NCBI GenBank assembly: GCA_905397405.1
Contig: CAJPVJ010000687.1
Coordinates: 1 to 21,432, forward strand
Reading direction: 5' to 3'
From: Oppiella nova
Taxonomy: Eukaryota > Arthropoda > Arachnida > Sarcoptiformes > Oppiidae
Length of the DNA stretch: 21,432 nucleotides
The position numbers were made by a program, and so were the translations under genes. Below are positions 1 to 11,616 of this stretch, piece after piece. Numbering within the stretch: position 1 is the stretch's first letter; each line of letters begins with the position of its first letter. The notes under the pieces were generated by a model that was given only the letters and a program-made list of their open reading frames with translations, searched no databases and had not been told where the DNA came from.

Positions 1-1817
1 AAGTAAACTTTTACACACAAAAAACAATTATTAGAAAATTAGTCAAAGGGATCCGGTTATAAAAATTATAAAATCGTGCACTAAATATGTAGCGAATGTA
101 CTTGATACACTGATACACTGACACACACACACAAATTTTACTGTTATAAAAACTTATAAATAATATTACAATTAATTATCAAGGAAAATGCCTTTTCAAA
201 TGCTAATCAAAAACAAATTCAATTTTATTTTTAATATATTTAATTGATTATACAATTTTGCGAAAACTTATTTAATACAAATAAAAACAAATATATAAAA
301 GCTAAATACATTTTATTAAATGTATATAATATTTAATATAGTATTTAAACTGAAGGGTAAATTTAAATTGCGATTAGAAAAAAGTACTAAATTTAATCCA
401 ATTTAAAGGAAAGTGTTATTAACTGTAGGAAAATGTCTCATATATTATAAACTCATTAAATAATTAACAATGTAAAATGTTATAAAATATTTGTAAGTTT
501 TTAAATTAACAATTAATAGTCAGTCAATAATTTTATACAAAATATTATTTTAAGAATTTCAATATTGTTCATGGCACTAAAATGTTACCTAGATTACATG
601 CGACATTCAGTTACTATTCGTGTAATATATTTATAAAACTACACTAAAGTGTTTATTTACCCAATTAATATTAAACTATACTAAATAACAAAAAATAAAA
701 CTCCAAATTTAAAGTAACTAAGTGTAGACTATACATGTATGGAAAATACAAACCGATTTAAAATTTATTTAAAATTTATATTTCTGTTAATAGTCTTAAT
801 TCTAAATGTTTCGACAACTCCTTCATAGGTTGTTAACAGTTTAAATTAAATCGTGAAGTATTTTAATTAGATTGATCTAGATATTTTATTTTTAATTCTC
901 ACCATTGATTACATTTGTATAATTAAAATTGTATTATTAGTCAATTGTCTACTATATAAATATTATGTTTTGTATGGTTTCAAAATATCCCCTATCATAC
1001 ACACAGTCACATAGTCACATAGTTCATGTAAGCGATGTATAAATCACGTGCTAAAATATTAAAAATATTGGCCTAGGGAAACTGATTAAAAGATTATTAA
1101 CAAAAAACACACATTTTCAAATGAATTTATATTAGACAGTCTATAATTATAGTGTATTGCATACAATATATTGCAATATAAAATATAAGTGCATAATAGA
1201 TATATTTAGTACAACTAAGAATCTGAATAAAATGTATAAAATTATTTTACACTTAAACCAAAAATCTTTTTATTCTTTAATATGGTCATTAATAGTAATA
1301 AAAAACTTGCATTAAGTCACAAATAGTGTATTAATATACTGTAGTAGTCGGCAAGTATTGCAACTTAATCAATAATTATTACATAAGGGAAAATACTGAA
1401 AGATACTTCAGTGTATATAAAATATATGACTGTGTATGAAAGTGTAGTGAAAACACATTGACTCTAATGAACGCACAGGTGTGCACAGGTATGCCATTCA
1501 AATGTATAATTATTATACTCATACAGTGTATAAGTAATTCAATTAAACTTGGTTTTACATATAAATTAACTTTCGATCCGAATTGAATTTAATAGTAAGT
1601 AATTATAGAGAATATCCCATACAGTGTGTAAGCATTTATTAATTTCATTAATGTAATGTTATAAGTTTTATTATCAATGAATTACATCTTATTTTAGTAA
1701 TACATTCCCGTAAGAATAAAATTTTGGATTTTTATATAAAATATTTTCTAAGTTTTGTAATCATTTTTTGGTTTTTCTACTCTAAATAAAATGTGAATTT
1801 GCTATAAAACTCGTTTT

Positions 1818-1821
<4 letters not shown>

Positions 1822-1850
<29 letters not shown>
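1822..1850. repeat. (CT)n microsatellite, 14.5 units
   Basis: An uninterrupted CT dinucleotide run of 29 nt, seen directly. It lies about 0.8 kb upstream of the desaturase start codon. Confidence 0.95.
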
Positions 1851-1855
<5 letters not shown>

Positions 1856-2197
1856 TTGAATTAATAATGTGTTCATTCAATCAGATTCTATTCATTTAAT
1901 GGTTTAAATATCTGAGATTCATTTAAATTGAAAATCAAATTTCAAGTACAATTGATAATAAGTTACAATATAAATTATTTATCTAAATTTATTAATAAAT
2001 TATTAAAATTCGTGTATATGTGATGTTTATAGTAAAACATTTTTGTAAAAAAGCTTTTTTTATGAAAATCTTAATACAAAATCAATGAATTTATGTCTCG
2101 AAATGAGGATAAATGAGTGCTTCATCTCCTAAACAGCCTGTGCTCCCATACTATACCCATTTCACAGCACACGAGTATACAGTATATGTGTTGAAGC

Positions 2198-2223
2198 ACA
2201 GGTAGTTTGTGTTGACTACCTGT
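2198..2223. promoter_or_regulatory. Inverted ACAGGTAG pair (possible regulatory hairpin)
   Basis: ACAGGTAG at 2198-2205 and its exact reverse complement CTACCTGT at 2216-2223 are separated by 10 bases. The pair could be two facing transcription factor sites (CAGGTA is an E-box-like core, and CAGGTAG is the early-embryo TAGteam heptamer known from Drosophila) or an 8-bp stem in a transcript. It sits about 410 bp upstream of the desaturase ATG in the less AT-rich patch. Function is inferred only. Confidence 0.3.
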
Positions 2224-2607
2224 CCTCTCTCTCTCATACTCTCATTCATAGGCAAAGCAACTGATTGTATAGCATGTATATACCCGTGAATTGCTATTGA
2301 CTGAGAGATAACAGAGTTTATCTAAATATCTCATCTTCTTTTCTCGTTACTACTATCGCGTGAAATAAAAAAAGTTTTCAAAGTTTTTAAAGTTTTGTTC
2401 AAATATTAGTCTTACGAACACTTCTCGTTGTTTAGTTTTTATGTTAAATATTTTTGTTTTAATCGCAAATATTTATTTTTTTATTACAATTATGAGTTCA
2501 ATTGTGCTCTTTATGTTGGTCTCTATTTTCTTTTAATATTTTTTGTTTATTATTATTATTGTCAAAAAAATCTTTTAGCTACTCAATCGATACATAGAGT
2601 GCATTTG

Positions 2608-2613
2608 ATGTGA
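2608..2613 (+). promoter_or_regulatory. Minimal start-stop upstream ORF (ATG TGA)
   Basis: An ATG directly followed by TGA lies 22 bases before the desaturase start codon, in a different frame. If the transcript includes it, it is a start-stop element of the type known to hold initiating ribosomes and reduce downstream translation. Whether it is in the mRNA depends on the unmapped transcription start. Confidence 0.35.
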
Positions 2614-2635
2614 GAGTATATTATTTGCCGCAAAT

Positions 2636-5600
2636 ATGACTAATAATAATAATAATAATAATGAGCCAAATGTTGCCAATTCTGGTCAACAGCACCAGAA
2701 TAGTGGAGACAATAAGCTGTCAAATGAGGCGAAAATAGCCATAAATGGTGTGGAGTATATTAGAAGTGGTGGTGAAATGCGAGTCGACATCCAGGACACC
2801 CACACCACTGTCGATGACGAGATACCGGAAGAGGTGTGGGAACTGGAGTCGGAGCCCAGTGAGAAACCGGCCATTGACTGTCCCCAAGACATCACCAGAA
2901 TCTCAGCGCAAGAATCGGATTACAATAACGACAAGACTAATAAGAAATCATTTACACTGTGTTTCGGATACAAACCCTCGCAGTTCAAGTGGTTTAACAT
3001 ATTCTGGTTGGTACTGATTCACGTGGTGGCCGTCTATGCCTACGGGTACGCCATGTGGTTCCCAATGAACATGTTTACCATCATCTGGACCGTAGTCCTG
3101 GCCTGTGGCTCGGGGTTCGGTGCCTCTGCCGGCTCGCACCGGCTGTGGGCGCACCGGGCCTTCAAAGCCCGCTGGCCTCTGAAGCTGTTTCTGGTGATCA
3201 CAGAGACAATGGCCGTCAACGGGAGCTGTTTCTCGTACGCCAGGGATCACCGCAATCACCACAAGTTTGTGGACACGAATGCGGACCCCAAGAACGCCCG
3301 CCGAGGCTTCTTCTTCGCCCACATCGGCTGGTGGTGTGTGAAGAAGAACCCGGATGTCATCAAATGCGGCCAAAAGTTAACTCATAAAGACCTCCTCGAA
3401 GACACGTTAGTCATGTTTCAGCACCGGTTTTATTACCCGATGGTTGTGGTGTGGGGCGTGTTGTTCCCGGTGCTCGTGCCCTACTATGGCTGGGGTGAGG
3501 ACCTGTTGACCGCATTCCTCGTGTGCAACGTCTTGAGGGTTGTCATCACTTTACACCATTTGTTTACCGTTAACTCTATCGCACATATCATTGGTATGTC
3601 TTTTTGTGGTTTTATTACTTATCGGATGATAATATGGTATTCAAAATGTGTGTTTGGTGTCGAATTTGTTGTGGGTTATTTTTAAAAATAAATCTTTTAA
3701 GCTTTTATTTAATTTTGTTTAAATAACACTTAAAAGTTATTCAATATGGGAATAGTGTTATAGGAATTGATATTAAAAAAGTCACATGGGTTGAATATTA
3801 TATTATTATCCAATTTTATTGATAATTATTTTATGTCTATTTTTAGTGGCAATTATTGCTAATAAACAATAAATTAGTGATAAATACTATTCAATAACAC
3901 TGTTCTTGACAATTAGACTTTACATCTACTATATTAAGTCAATGCTTGCAATTAGTTTAACAATTTTTCGTAAATATTTATCAAATCCTTTAATTGTTTT
4001 GTTATTGAACTTGATCATCGAGTTTTTATTTAGATTGTTACATAAATTATTTGTTTATATTCCAATGATTTAACGTCAACTATACCTTAATTATTAATAT
4101 AATGAAACCATGAATTATTATAACTTAAAATATTACTATTACAGTATTGTTTTTATAGTACAAATCTTTACAAAAAAGTAAATAACCTTTTGTTTATTCA
4201 GAAAAAGAAAAGAAAAAAGATATCATTTTAAGTACATTAAAAGCTTTAGAAAATAAATTTCCATCAAAAATAGGTATTTTAATAGCAAACTGTGTGGTTT
4301 GTCCATCATTTGAGGGGCCCATACAAACCCGTGGGAAATACCAACAAACTTTTAGGTGAATACGGTTTATACCGGTTCCTCATAATTACAGTATTACTGT
4401 ATTTTGAATATTGTTGACGGGATTACTGATTTCTAGTAGACATTCACGGATTCATCAATTAGGCCCTGAGCTAACATTACCTGTATTTCGGGTGTACTTT
4501 CACTCTCCAGTAGACATAACCTCACTGTCTATGACCTCAAATGTGTCCTCAATTTTTGCATATTTTTAATGATTACTATTTAGCGATTCATTTTTGCTCC
4601 CAAAGTTAAGGGCGTTTTAGACATAAATGTCAGAATTAGTGATTGAAATTGAAATTAACTTATCGTTGGCTCATATATTGAAGAGATCTTAAAAAGTGAT
4701 TTTAATTTTATCAATATATTATACATGCAATCAATTGACCCAATATTAAGATCTTGAAATTTAGTTTTTATACTGAATATTGCATATTAATTATTTCGTT
4801 AGTGATATTTACCTTGATGATAAATGTGACAAATTAATATTTATGTAATTAATTAAATTGATGTCCCTTTTTTATTTGCTAATATACTCAATTGAAATAT
4901 AATTTCTTAACGCTTTAATAATTTAATTGAATATGAATTTTTAATTTCATATTTAATTGAAGGTTTACCCCTATTTACCTCCAGTTCCCATATAAATATT
5001 GCATGTCTTTATTTGTATCAATGCTTTCACTGCAATACTTATCTAACTGTATGTGTGATAAAAGGCAATTAAATCATACATTAAATCATATATTTAATTA
5101 AATATTGTATTTAAATTTTAAAATGAGTTACTTTTTATTCATTTACGAGAATAATAGTCGGTAATAATTGTAAATAATAATTTGTGATTTATTGTGCTCG
5201 TAATAATGGCAAATAATTATAGTATTTATATTTAGAAAATGTAATTTTTATTAAGTTACTTTTTATTCATTTACGAGAATAATAGTCGGTAATAATTGTA
5301 AATAATAATTTGTGATTTATTGTGCTCGTAATAATGGCAAATAATTATAGTATTTATATTTAGAAAATGTAATTTTTATTACTCCAATGTCCTCTAAACA
5401 ATATTATTTAAACGCCCATTAAAGTGTATGCCGGACTAATTTATTATTTTATTTTTGCATAATAAACGTTTAAGTTAATTTGTTTATTACGAGATTTTAA
5501 TTTAGCAAATATGTTTTAATACAGTAATTTATTATGTATAAAGTTTTTACTATTTATTTATGTCTATGATGACCATTGTCTCAAGGATTTATTTTGAATT

Positions 5601-8600
5601 TGCAAAGTTTTAATATGTAAATATTTTGATTATAGTTTTAATGAGTACTGATTTTGTGTAATATTTAATTAGATTTAAAATACACTTTTGATTTTAGGTT
5701 TTAAATTAATGTAAGTTTCAATCAATATATTTATCTGTTTGATTATCGTTTTAATTTTGTTTAAAAGAAATAATTTTTGTTATTTATAAAGAATTTTAAA
5801 AATTATATGTCTGAGTTCACAATTATTCTATAACCATGCACCTACAAGACCTTGATTACTTATACTGAATCAATGTATCGGTAATTGGAAATTGTTTATC
5901 GATGTAGAACTGTTTAAATTTAAAATCCCCATAAATAGGTTATTATCTCAATTGACATCAACAAAGAATGTTTTAATTAATAAAAAATTTAAATAATTTA
6001 CAAGGTTACTTTAATAACTATTGAATATTTAGGATGAATATTAACAAGTTATTTATCAAATTTTTAATTTATAAATATTTACACTGGTTAATAATTATCA
6101 ATTGTTATTGAATGAACTGACATTTGAATGGATTGCCAAATATTATCAAATTTTTTATAATTTATTATTCTTTTGAGAAAATTAATTATTAATATATGAC
6201 TGAAAACTAAATTATTTAAAATATTATTTTCAAAATGTAAAATAGTATTGCAGCATCATTTTCATTTGTTATAATTACCCTGACCACTATAAATACATAA
6301 TTAATAGCTCTACTACCGAGGACAAAGTAAAATAAAAAGCTTTGTTTTACCATTTAAGCTTTATTAATTAAATATTTAGGGTAATTTGTAAGCATTTGTT
6401 TTTATATTAAAGCTTTGATTAATGAGTTACATAGATAGTGTACTATTTAATTTAGTAAATATAATTAACAGTATTAACTTTTAATACAATCACATAATTT
6501 AAATCCATTTAGATTAAATATATTTTGTTATTTTAGTGCTTTTATCAACATTTACGGCATTTAGTTTACTAAGATTTAGAAATACAGTATTATAAAGCTT
6601 AAAATTATAAAACATTAAATTGTTATTTTTAATTACCATTAATTCATAGAAATGTGTTTAAATGTTGCAATAAATACGGATTTAAAAATCTATAATTAAT
6701 ACAATATTTCAATAACAGTTTCCTAAATCTAATCTCAGATCTTCCTATCTTAATCTGATCAAGGAGAGTGAATATTAGTTTTTTGGGTGTCCACGGAAAT
6801 GAGTGCTTAAAACCACAATTATAATTTAGCAATTAAATTAACATCGTACAGTTTACTTTTATCTCTTTTCAAATATTTATATAGAAAGCCCTGTTATTAA
6901 ATACAAACCATAGTTAGAATTAAATATTTTATGTTTGACTTAAAATAAACCTTGGGGTTAAAGGATTTTAAAAGTTTATTATAATAAATCTTGCATCTCC
7001 TAAAAACACCTCCACTTAAGCCATGGACTTGACTATTGAATGTAAACATAGTGTTCATTGAGATAAACGGTTTTTCAATAAAAGGTCAGTTGAGATTGAA
7101 ATAAATAAATAAAGATTGTGTTGTCTATATTAATAGTAAATCATTGTATAAATGCACGTTAAATGTGTTAATCAAATAGAAATAGAAATAAAAAATTAAA
7201 TTATGATTTTTAGCCTAAACTCTTTGATAACTTTATTTCATTTGTTTTTATATGACTTACAATACGGTTATATAAAAAGCAATAAAATATGTGTAAATTA
7301 TATATATTATACAATACCTAAAATGTATTTTAATAACAACAGCGGCTTTCCTTTGGCCTGATTTTGATGTCTCGAAAAAAATTAATTAATAAAAATAATA
7401 TTGAATTGAATATTAATTATTATAATTTCATATTGAGTCTAAATCGCTTAAACCGATTCACACGACTAGAGTTAATACAGTTTTGGTAGGAATTAGTAAT
7501 TATTTTCTAATTATTTTTATTTCAATACGGATTTAAAAATCTATAATTAATACAATATTTCAATAACAGTTTCCTAAATCTAATCTCAGATCTTCCTATC
7601 TTAATCTGATCAAGGAGAGTGAATATTAGTTTTTTGGGTGTCCACGGAAATAAGTGCTTAAAACCACAATTATAATTTACCAATTAAATTAACATCGTAC
7701 AGTTTACTTTTATCTCTTTTCAAATATTTATATAGAAAGCCCTGTTATTAAATACTAAACACAGTTAGAATTATATATTTTATGTTTGACTTAAAATAAA
7801 CCTTGGGGTTAAAGGATTTTAAAAGTTTATTATAATAAATCTGGCATCTCCTAAAAACACCTCCACTTAAGCCATGGACTTGACTATTGAATGTAAACAT
7901 AATGTTCATTGAGATAAACGCTTTTTCAATAAAAGGTCAGTTGAGATTGAAATAAATAAATTAAGATTGTGTTGTCTATATTAATAGTAAATCATTGTAT
8001 AAATGCACTTTAAATGTGTTATTTAAATAGAAATAGAAATTAAAATTAAATTATGATTTTTAGCTTAAACTCTTTGATAACTTTATTTCATTTGTTTTTA
8101 TATGAACTTACAATACAGTTATATAAAAAGCAATAAAATATGTGTAAATTATATATATTATATAATACCTAAAATGTATTTTAATAACAACAGCGGCTTT
8201 CCTTTGGCCTGATTTTGATGCCTCGAGAAAAGTTAATTAATAAAAACAATATTGAATTGAATATTAATTATTATAATTTCATATTGAGTCTAAATCGCTT
8301 AAACCGATTCACACGACTAGAGTTAATACAGTTTTGGTAGGAATTAGTAATTATTTTCTAATTATTTTTATTTCTATTTGATATTAACAATAATTTTCGA
8401 TCAATCACTTTAATAAAAATAATTCACCAAAGTTTAACATAAAACTTATAAAACATAAAATATAATTGTGTCTACCAATGGACTTATAAATAATAAATAA
8501 GTTACATTTTTATAAAATAAATTTTATTTCTAATAATTTTATATTTACTTTTCATATGATATTTAAAATAAAATAGTGAATTTATTTTTACTTAACGTTG

Positions 8601-9088
8601 TACGTTATAAAACTTAACAAGTTTTTAAATATGAATGCTTTATATTTGATACAAAAAATTATTAAATATTAAATGAATTATATTCTAAAACAATAGCCTT
8701 TTATATTGTATGATTTATAGTCTGGTATTAAGTATAAACTTTAATGTAAGATTAATTATATTATACTATATTATATAATATTGTGAGCAAAAAATACGTG
8801 TGATAATTAATATGAGAGAAAATTAATTGTAAATTACATAATAGTAAGCATATGGTGTGTTAAATGTAGTACACCTTCAGCACAGTTATACCTTAATATG
8901 TATTTAGTAATTGTATTAATTATAACACAATCTGCTCACAAAACCTTTAAATTTTTATATTATTTAGAAAGTTAGCACTAATTTTAAAAGTAATTTATTT
9001 CCTTTTAAAGCAGACTCTTATTAAAAAAGATATTTTACAGAAAAAGTTTTTTGAAAGTAAATTTAAAATATAAAATAATTTTTAAAGA

Positions 9089-9127
<39 letters not shown>

Positions 9128-10583
9128 CGAAAGTAAATTAATTTTAAGAAAAAATATTAAAGATTTTATCTAATATCATAATAAAAAATTCAATTTTATA
9201 TAGTACATGCACTGTATATAATTTCATACACAGTATTTGTATAATAACTTACGTTATATTGCATTTGGAAATTCCCTGATAAATTGTGTCCCCTTTTAAA
9301 AAGCATTTAATATGCGATTTCATAGCTCCGTATCTGACAAATAATCGCAACATGCTTATATTTATTTTAATCATAATTTTATTTGATGTGACATTTAATG
9401 TGATTTTCCAATAAATAAGAAAAAGAGTTAATTGATTACAAAAACTCATAATTAAAGAAATTTTAGTACTTATATGTTTTCGGGAAAGTTTTCCAATTAG
9501 CCTTTTAAAAAATTAAAAAATTTCGATAATTAGTTTATTGTTGTTTTTAGGATATTTTTGTTGTTATAATAAATTTGTTAGTAATTAATAATACTGAAAA
9601 CAATACGATCGTCAATAACTTAGTATACGCCACATATGGTTACGAATTAAATAACAGAAATAAAAACATAACAAAGTTTTCAACACATTTGTAATGAACT
9701 TAATTAAGTATAGATTATTATTGGTTTTTATTTAATTGTAAGTGCTATATGTTATCTCACTCTTGAACTATTTTGCATATTTTATTCAATAATTTTATTT
9801 TCTTACAAGTTAGTATATTTATTTATTTACTAAAATTATAATGTAATAGCAATACTTGTACAAATAAATGCAAAATTCAGATAATAATATTAAATTAATT
9901 AATTTTTTAAGGTAAAAGACCGTACGATAAGGGTATCGGACCCACCGAAAGCAAACTGACCATGTATTTGAGTTTAGGGGAAGGTATGCATTGATTAATT
10001 AAATAAGTTGATTAATTTATAATATTAAAACTATTTTATTTATTAAATCAAATTTTAGGGTCACATAATTATCATCACTCGTTCCCAATGGTAAGTCATA
10101 CACAATCATACATATGACTACAGTATATTAATTAAAGCATCAATGTATTAATGATTTAAAATGAGATAAACTTTTATATATTGTTTTTTGTTACTTAATT
10201 AATATAATTTCGCACAAAATACAAGTTTTTAATGATTTTAATTTCTCGTTTGACTCCAGGATTACGCGAATTGCGAGAAGAAATGGTGGGAAGTGTTCAA
10301 TCCGTCCACACTATTCATCGACATCTGCGAGAAGTTAGGTCTGGCCTACGACCTCAAGAAGCCCTCCCATCAAGTCATTCAGGGGGTGATCCAGCGTAAG
10401 GGCGACCCCGAGTACTTTGAACGCAAACTCAAGCGCTCGCTGTGCACCCGCATATGCCTGGGTATTGTGGACTGGCATATGGGCCTATTGGTGGCACTCT
10501 GGGCCGTATGGTTGGCCGTCATATTCAAGTTCGCCACATTCAGACCTGTATTTGTCATCACCGATGATATCTACTGGCCCTAA
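2636..10583 (+). CDS. Acyl-CoA delta-9 desaturase (stearoyl-CoA desaturase family), four exons
   Basis: A membrane diiron enzyme of the endoplasmic reticulum that puts a double bond, usually at carbon 9, into saturated fatty acyl-CoA using cytochrome b5 electrons. Exons 2636-3593, 9912-9983, 10059-10090 and 10260-10583 join in frame across GT-AG introns of 6318, 75 and 169 bp to give 461 residues. Visible ligand motifs are HRLWAH (168-173), HRNHH (205-209), NSIAH (313-317) and HNYHH (346-350). Exon 2 supplies the family KRPYDKGIGPTESK stretch. Four hydrophobic segments lie near 120-141, 145-166, 265-284 and 289-309. The ATG at 2636 is the first after an in-frame TGA at 2606. Oddities are a hydrophilic N-terminus of about 110 residues with seven Asn, and a C-terminal extension with a fifth hydrophobic stretch (419-443). 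Reading past the exon 1 donor gives a truncated form without the third histidine box, which I reject. The family call is firm; substrate and chain length are unknown. Confidence 0.93.
2642..2662 (+). repeat. (AAT)7 trinucleotide repeat coding poly-Asn
   Basis: Seven AAT codons in a row follow Met-Thr at the desaturase N-terminus. This tract may vary in length between individuals. It lies in the variable, nonconserved head of the family, so length change is probably tolerated. Confidence 0.95.
5126..5381. repeat. Perfect 128-bp tandem duplication
   Basis: Bases 5126-5253 are repeated without any difference at 5254-5381. The match ends at both outer edges (5125 is G against A at 5253; 5382 is C against A at 5254). 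The unit is noncoding and AT-rich. A perfect copy of this length at this spacing could be a very recent duplication or an unmerged contig overlap. Confidence 0.97.
6673..8374. repeat. Imperfect 851-bp tandem duplication
   Basis: Bases 6673-7523 and 7524-8374 are direct copies lying head to tail, both starting AATACGG and ending TTTTTATTTC. By eye there are about two dozen substitutions and a few single-base indels, roughly 97% identity. The changes are scattered, as expected for a real duplication of some age rather than an assembly error. No open frame is shared by the copies, so this is intronic noncoding sequence. Confidence 0.95.
9094..9125. repeat. (CT)16 microsatellite
   Basis: An uninterrupted run of 16 CT units in desaturase intron 1, seen directly. 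Confidence 0.95.
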
Positions 10584-11616
10584 GTCCTGGCGTAGTGTTC
10601 GGTTCAGGGAGTGTATGGGAGGGCAGGGGGACAACCACTTTACGTTTACAGTTAGGTGGGTGCCAAACTGGGCTTAAGTTATTAATTAGTGTCATATAAT
10701 ATAATATCAGTACATTATGAAATACAATAGACTATTTTGGTATTATTATATAAACTCATAATTACTTATAGATTGACCATGGTTAGTGCAAACCTTTTTA
10801 AAAGCTAATAGTGTATGGTTCCTGTCATTTCATACACTATTTTAGATATTTGTTAAGTTTGAATACATTATACAACTCTTAAATATATTATAATTGGATT
10901 TAAATGCTACAAATTCACTGCAAGTAATTATAATATATCATAATATGATAGATGCAATACCAAGCATTAAGTATTGTATGAAATGTTTAGTATTTTGTAA
11001 TTTAGAATTAATTTTTATAATTTTATGTATTATTTTTTAAATTCATTGAAATGTATTGTTTTTAATCATTTTACATGATTTTTATGTTAATGAGATGCTC
11101 ATTTATACTGTAACTTATTTAATAAAATTGTAAATCATTTGCATATTAATTCAATTTGTCTTATTAAGCGTTGCACTCTATGATAAAATTACTATAGATT
11201 AAATTTATATACTGTATTAGATATAATTTAAATATGAAAGCTTTTTTCATAGAGTATACTATAAAAATTTCATGCAAAAAAAAGTTTTAATTCAAATTAA
11301 GTGTCAATTAAAGTATAATGTTTGAAAAGCATTCATATACTGTATTAAAAGATTCATTTAATTTGATTAACTGTTAGGCTGACCGGTATGGCTGTGCTAT
11401 GCAGTGAAGTGAAGCGCGTATCCGAAGGGGTTATAACTGATAACTGTATGAAAGCATTGATTTGTTGTTTGATTTGAATCGCAAAATGCAATGATTTATG
11501 CATTGATTGGATGACCGCATGAATGGATAGTTTAGTTGTCTTTAAAGTGTTAAACAAACATTTCATTGATTACATCATTCATTGATTATTGTGTGTTGAA
11601 TGACACGTGAGATTTG
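10584..11616. other. Desaturase 3' region and spacer before the RCC1-BTB gene
   Basis: The first 90 bases after the desaturase stop are less AT-rich and look like 3' untranslated sequence. The rest is AT-rich without open frames of interest. A polyadenylation candidate lies at 11121. From about 11375 to 11610 composition becomes more balanced, which would fit promoter or leader sequence for the gene starting at 11617, though no core promoter motif stands out. Confidence 0.5.
11121..11126 (+). terminator. Candidate polyadenylation signal AATAAA
   Basis: A canonical AATAAA 538 bases after the desaturase stop codon and before the next gene, making it a plausible 3' end signal. In DNA this AT-rich the hexamer occurs by chance, so the call is tentative. 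Confidence 0.35.

Larger units (their letters stand above)
1..2635. other. AT-rich upstream noncoding region
   Basis: No coding region is supportable here. The first 2 kb is very AT-rich with stops in all frames, and its only clear structures are a short CA-rich tandem stretch near 105-135 and a CT microsatellite. From about 2090 to 2360 base composition becomes visibly less AT-rich, with CT-rich tracts and an inverted CAGGTAG pair. This is the likeliest stretch for the promoter or 5' untranslated region of the desaturase downstream. A possible splice acceptor (a T-rich run ending in TTTTAG near 2577) leaves room for an upstream noncoding exon, but no TATA box or initiator could be assigned. 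Confidence 0.5.
3594..9911 (+). other. Intron 1 of the desaturase gene (6318 bp)
   Basis: Bounded by a good donor GTATGT at 3594 and an acceptor ending TTTTTTAAG at 9911. The split Gly codon (G + GT, residue 320) restores the family sequence NSIAHIIGKRPYDKG. It is extremely AT-rich and I see no gene in it. A patch from about 4290 to 4560 is less AT-rich but shows no recognisable product. The repeats inside it are listed separately. The intron is much longer than any other in the window (59-169 bp), and at least about 980 bp of its length comes from tandem duplication. Confidence 0.9.

Noticed and set aside
2428-2613. 61-codon open frame rich in Phe and Tyr upstream of the desaturase
   Set aside because: Composition follows the T-rich DNA, its ATG has no support, and it ends in the leader just before the real start. 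Its last ATG-TGA is noted only as a possible upstream element.
2686-3387. Overlapping open frames on both strands inside desaturase exon 1
   Set aside because: They are by-products of a GC-richer coding exon; only the + frame from 2636 carries family motifs.
3594-3685. Desaturase ending at 3683-3685 as a 349-residue protein
   Set aside because: The extra 30 residues are read from the intron after a good GTATGT donor. The spliced exons restore the third histidine box and the conserved tail.
6644-6832. 62-codon - strand frame at the start of the 851-bp repeat
   Set aside because: Begins partly outside the repeat, is not kept in the second copy, and resembles no protein.
9249-9449. 66-codon - strand frame in intron 1
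   Set aside because: Chance frame in AT-rich DNA with no domain or codon signal.
11354-11566. 70-codon - strand frame upstream of the RCC1-BTB gene
   Set aside because: Lies in the probable leader/promoter, no recognisable product.
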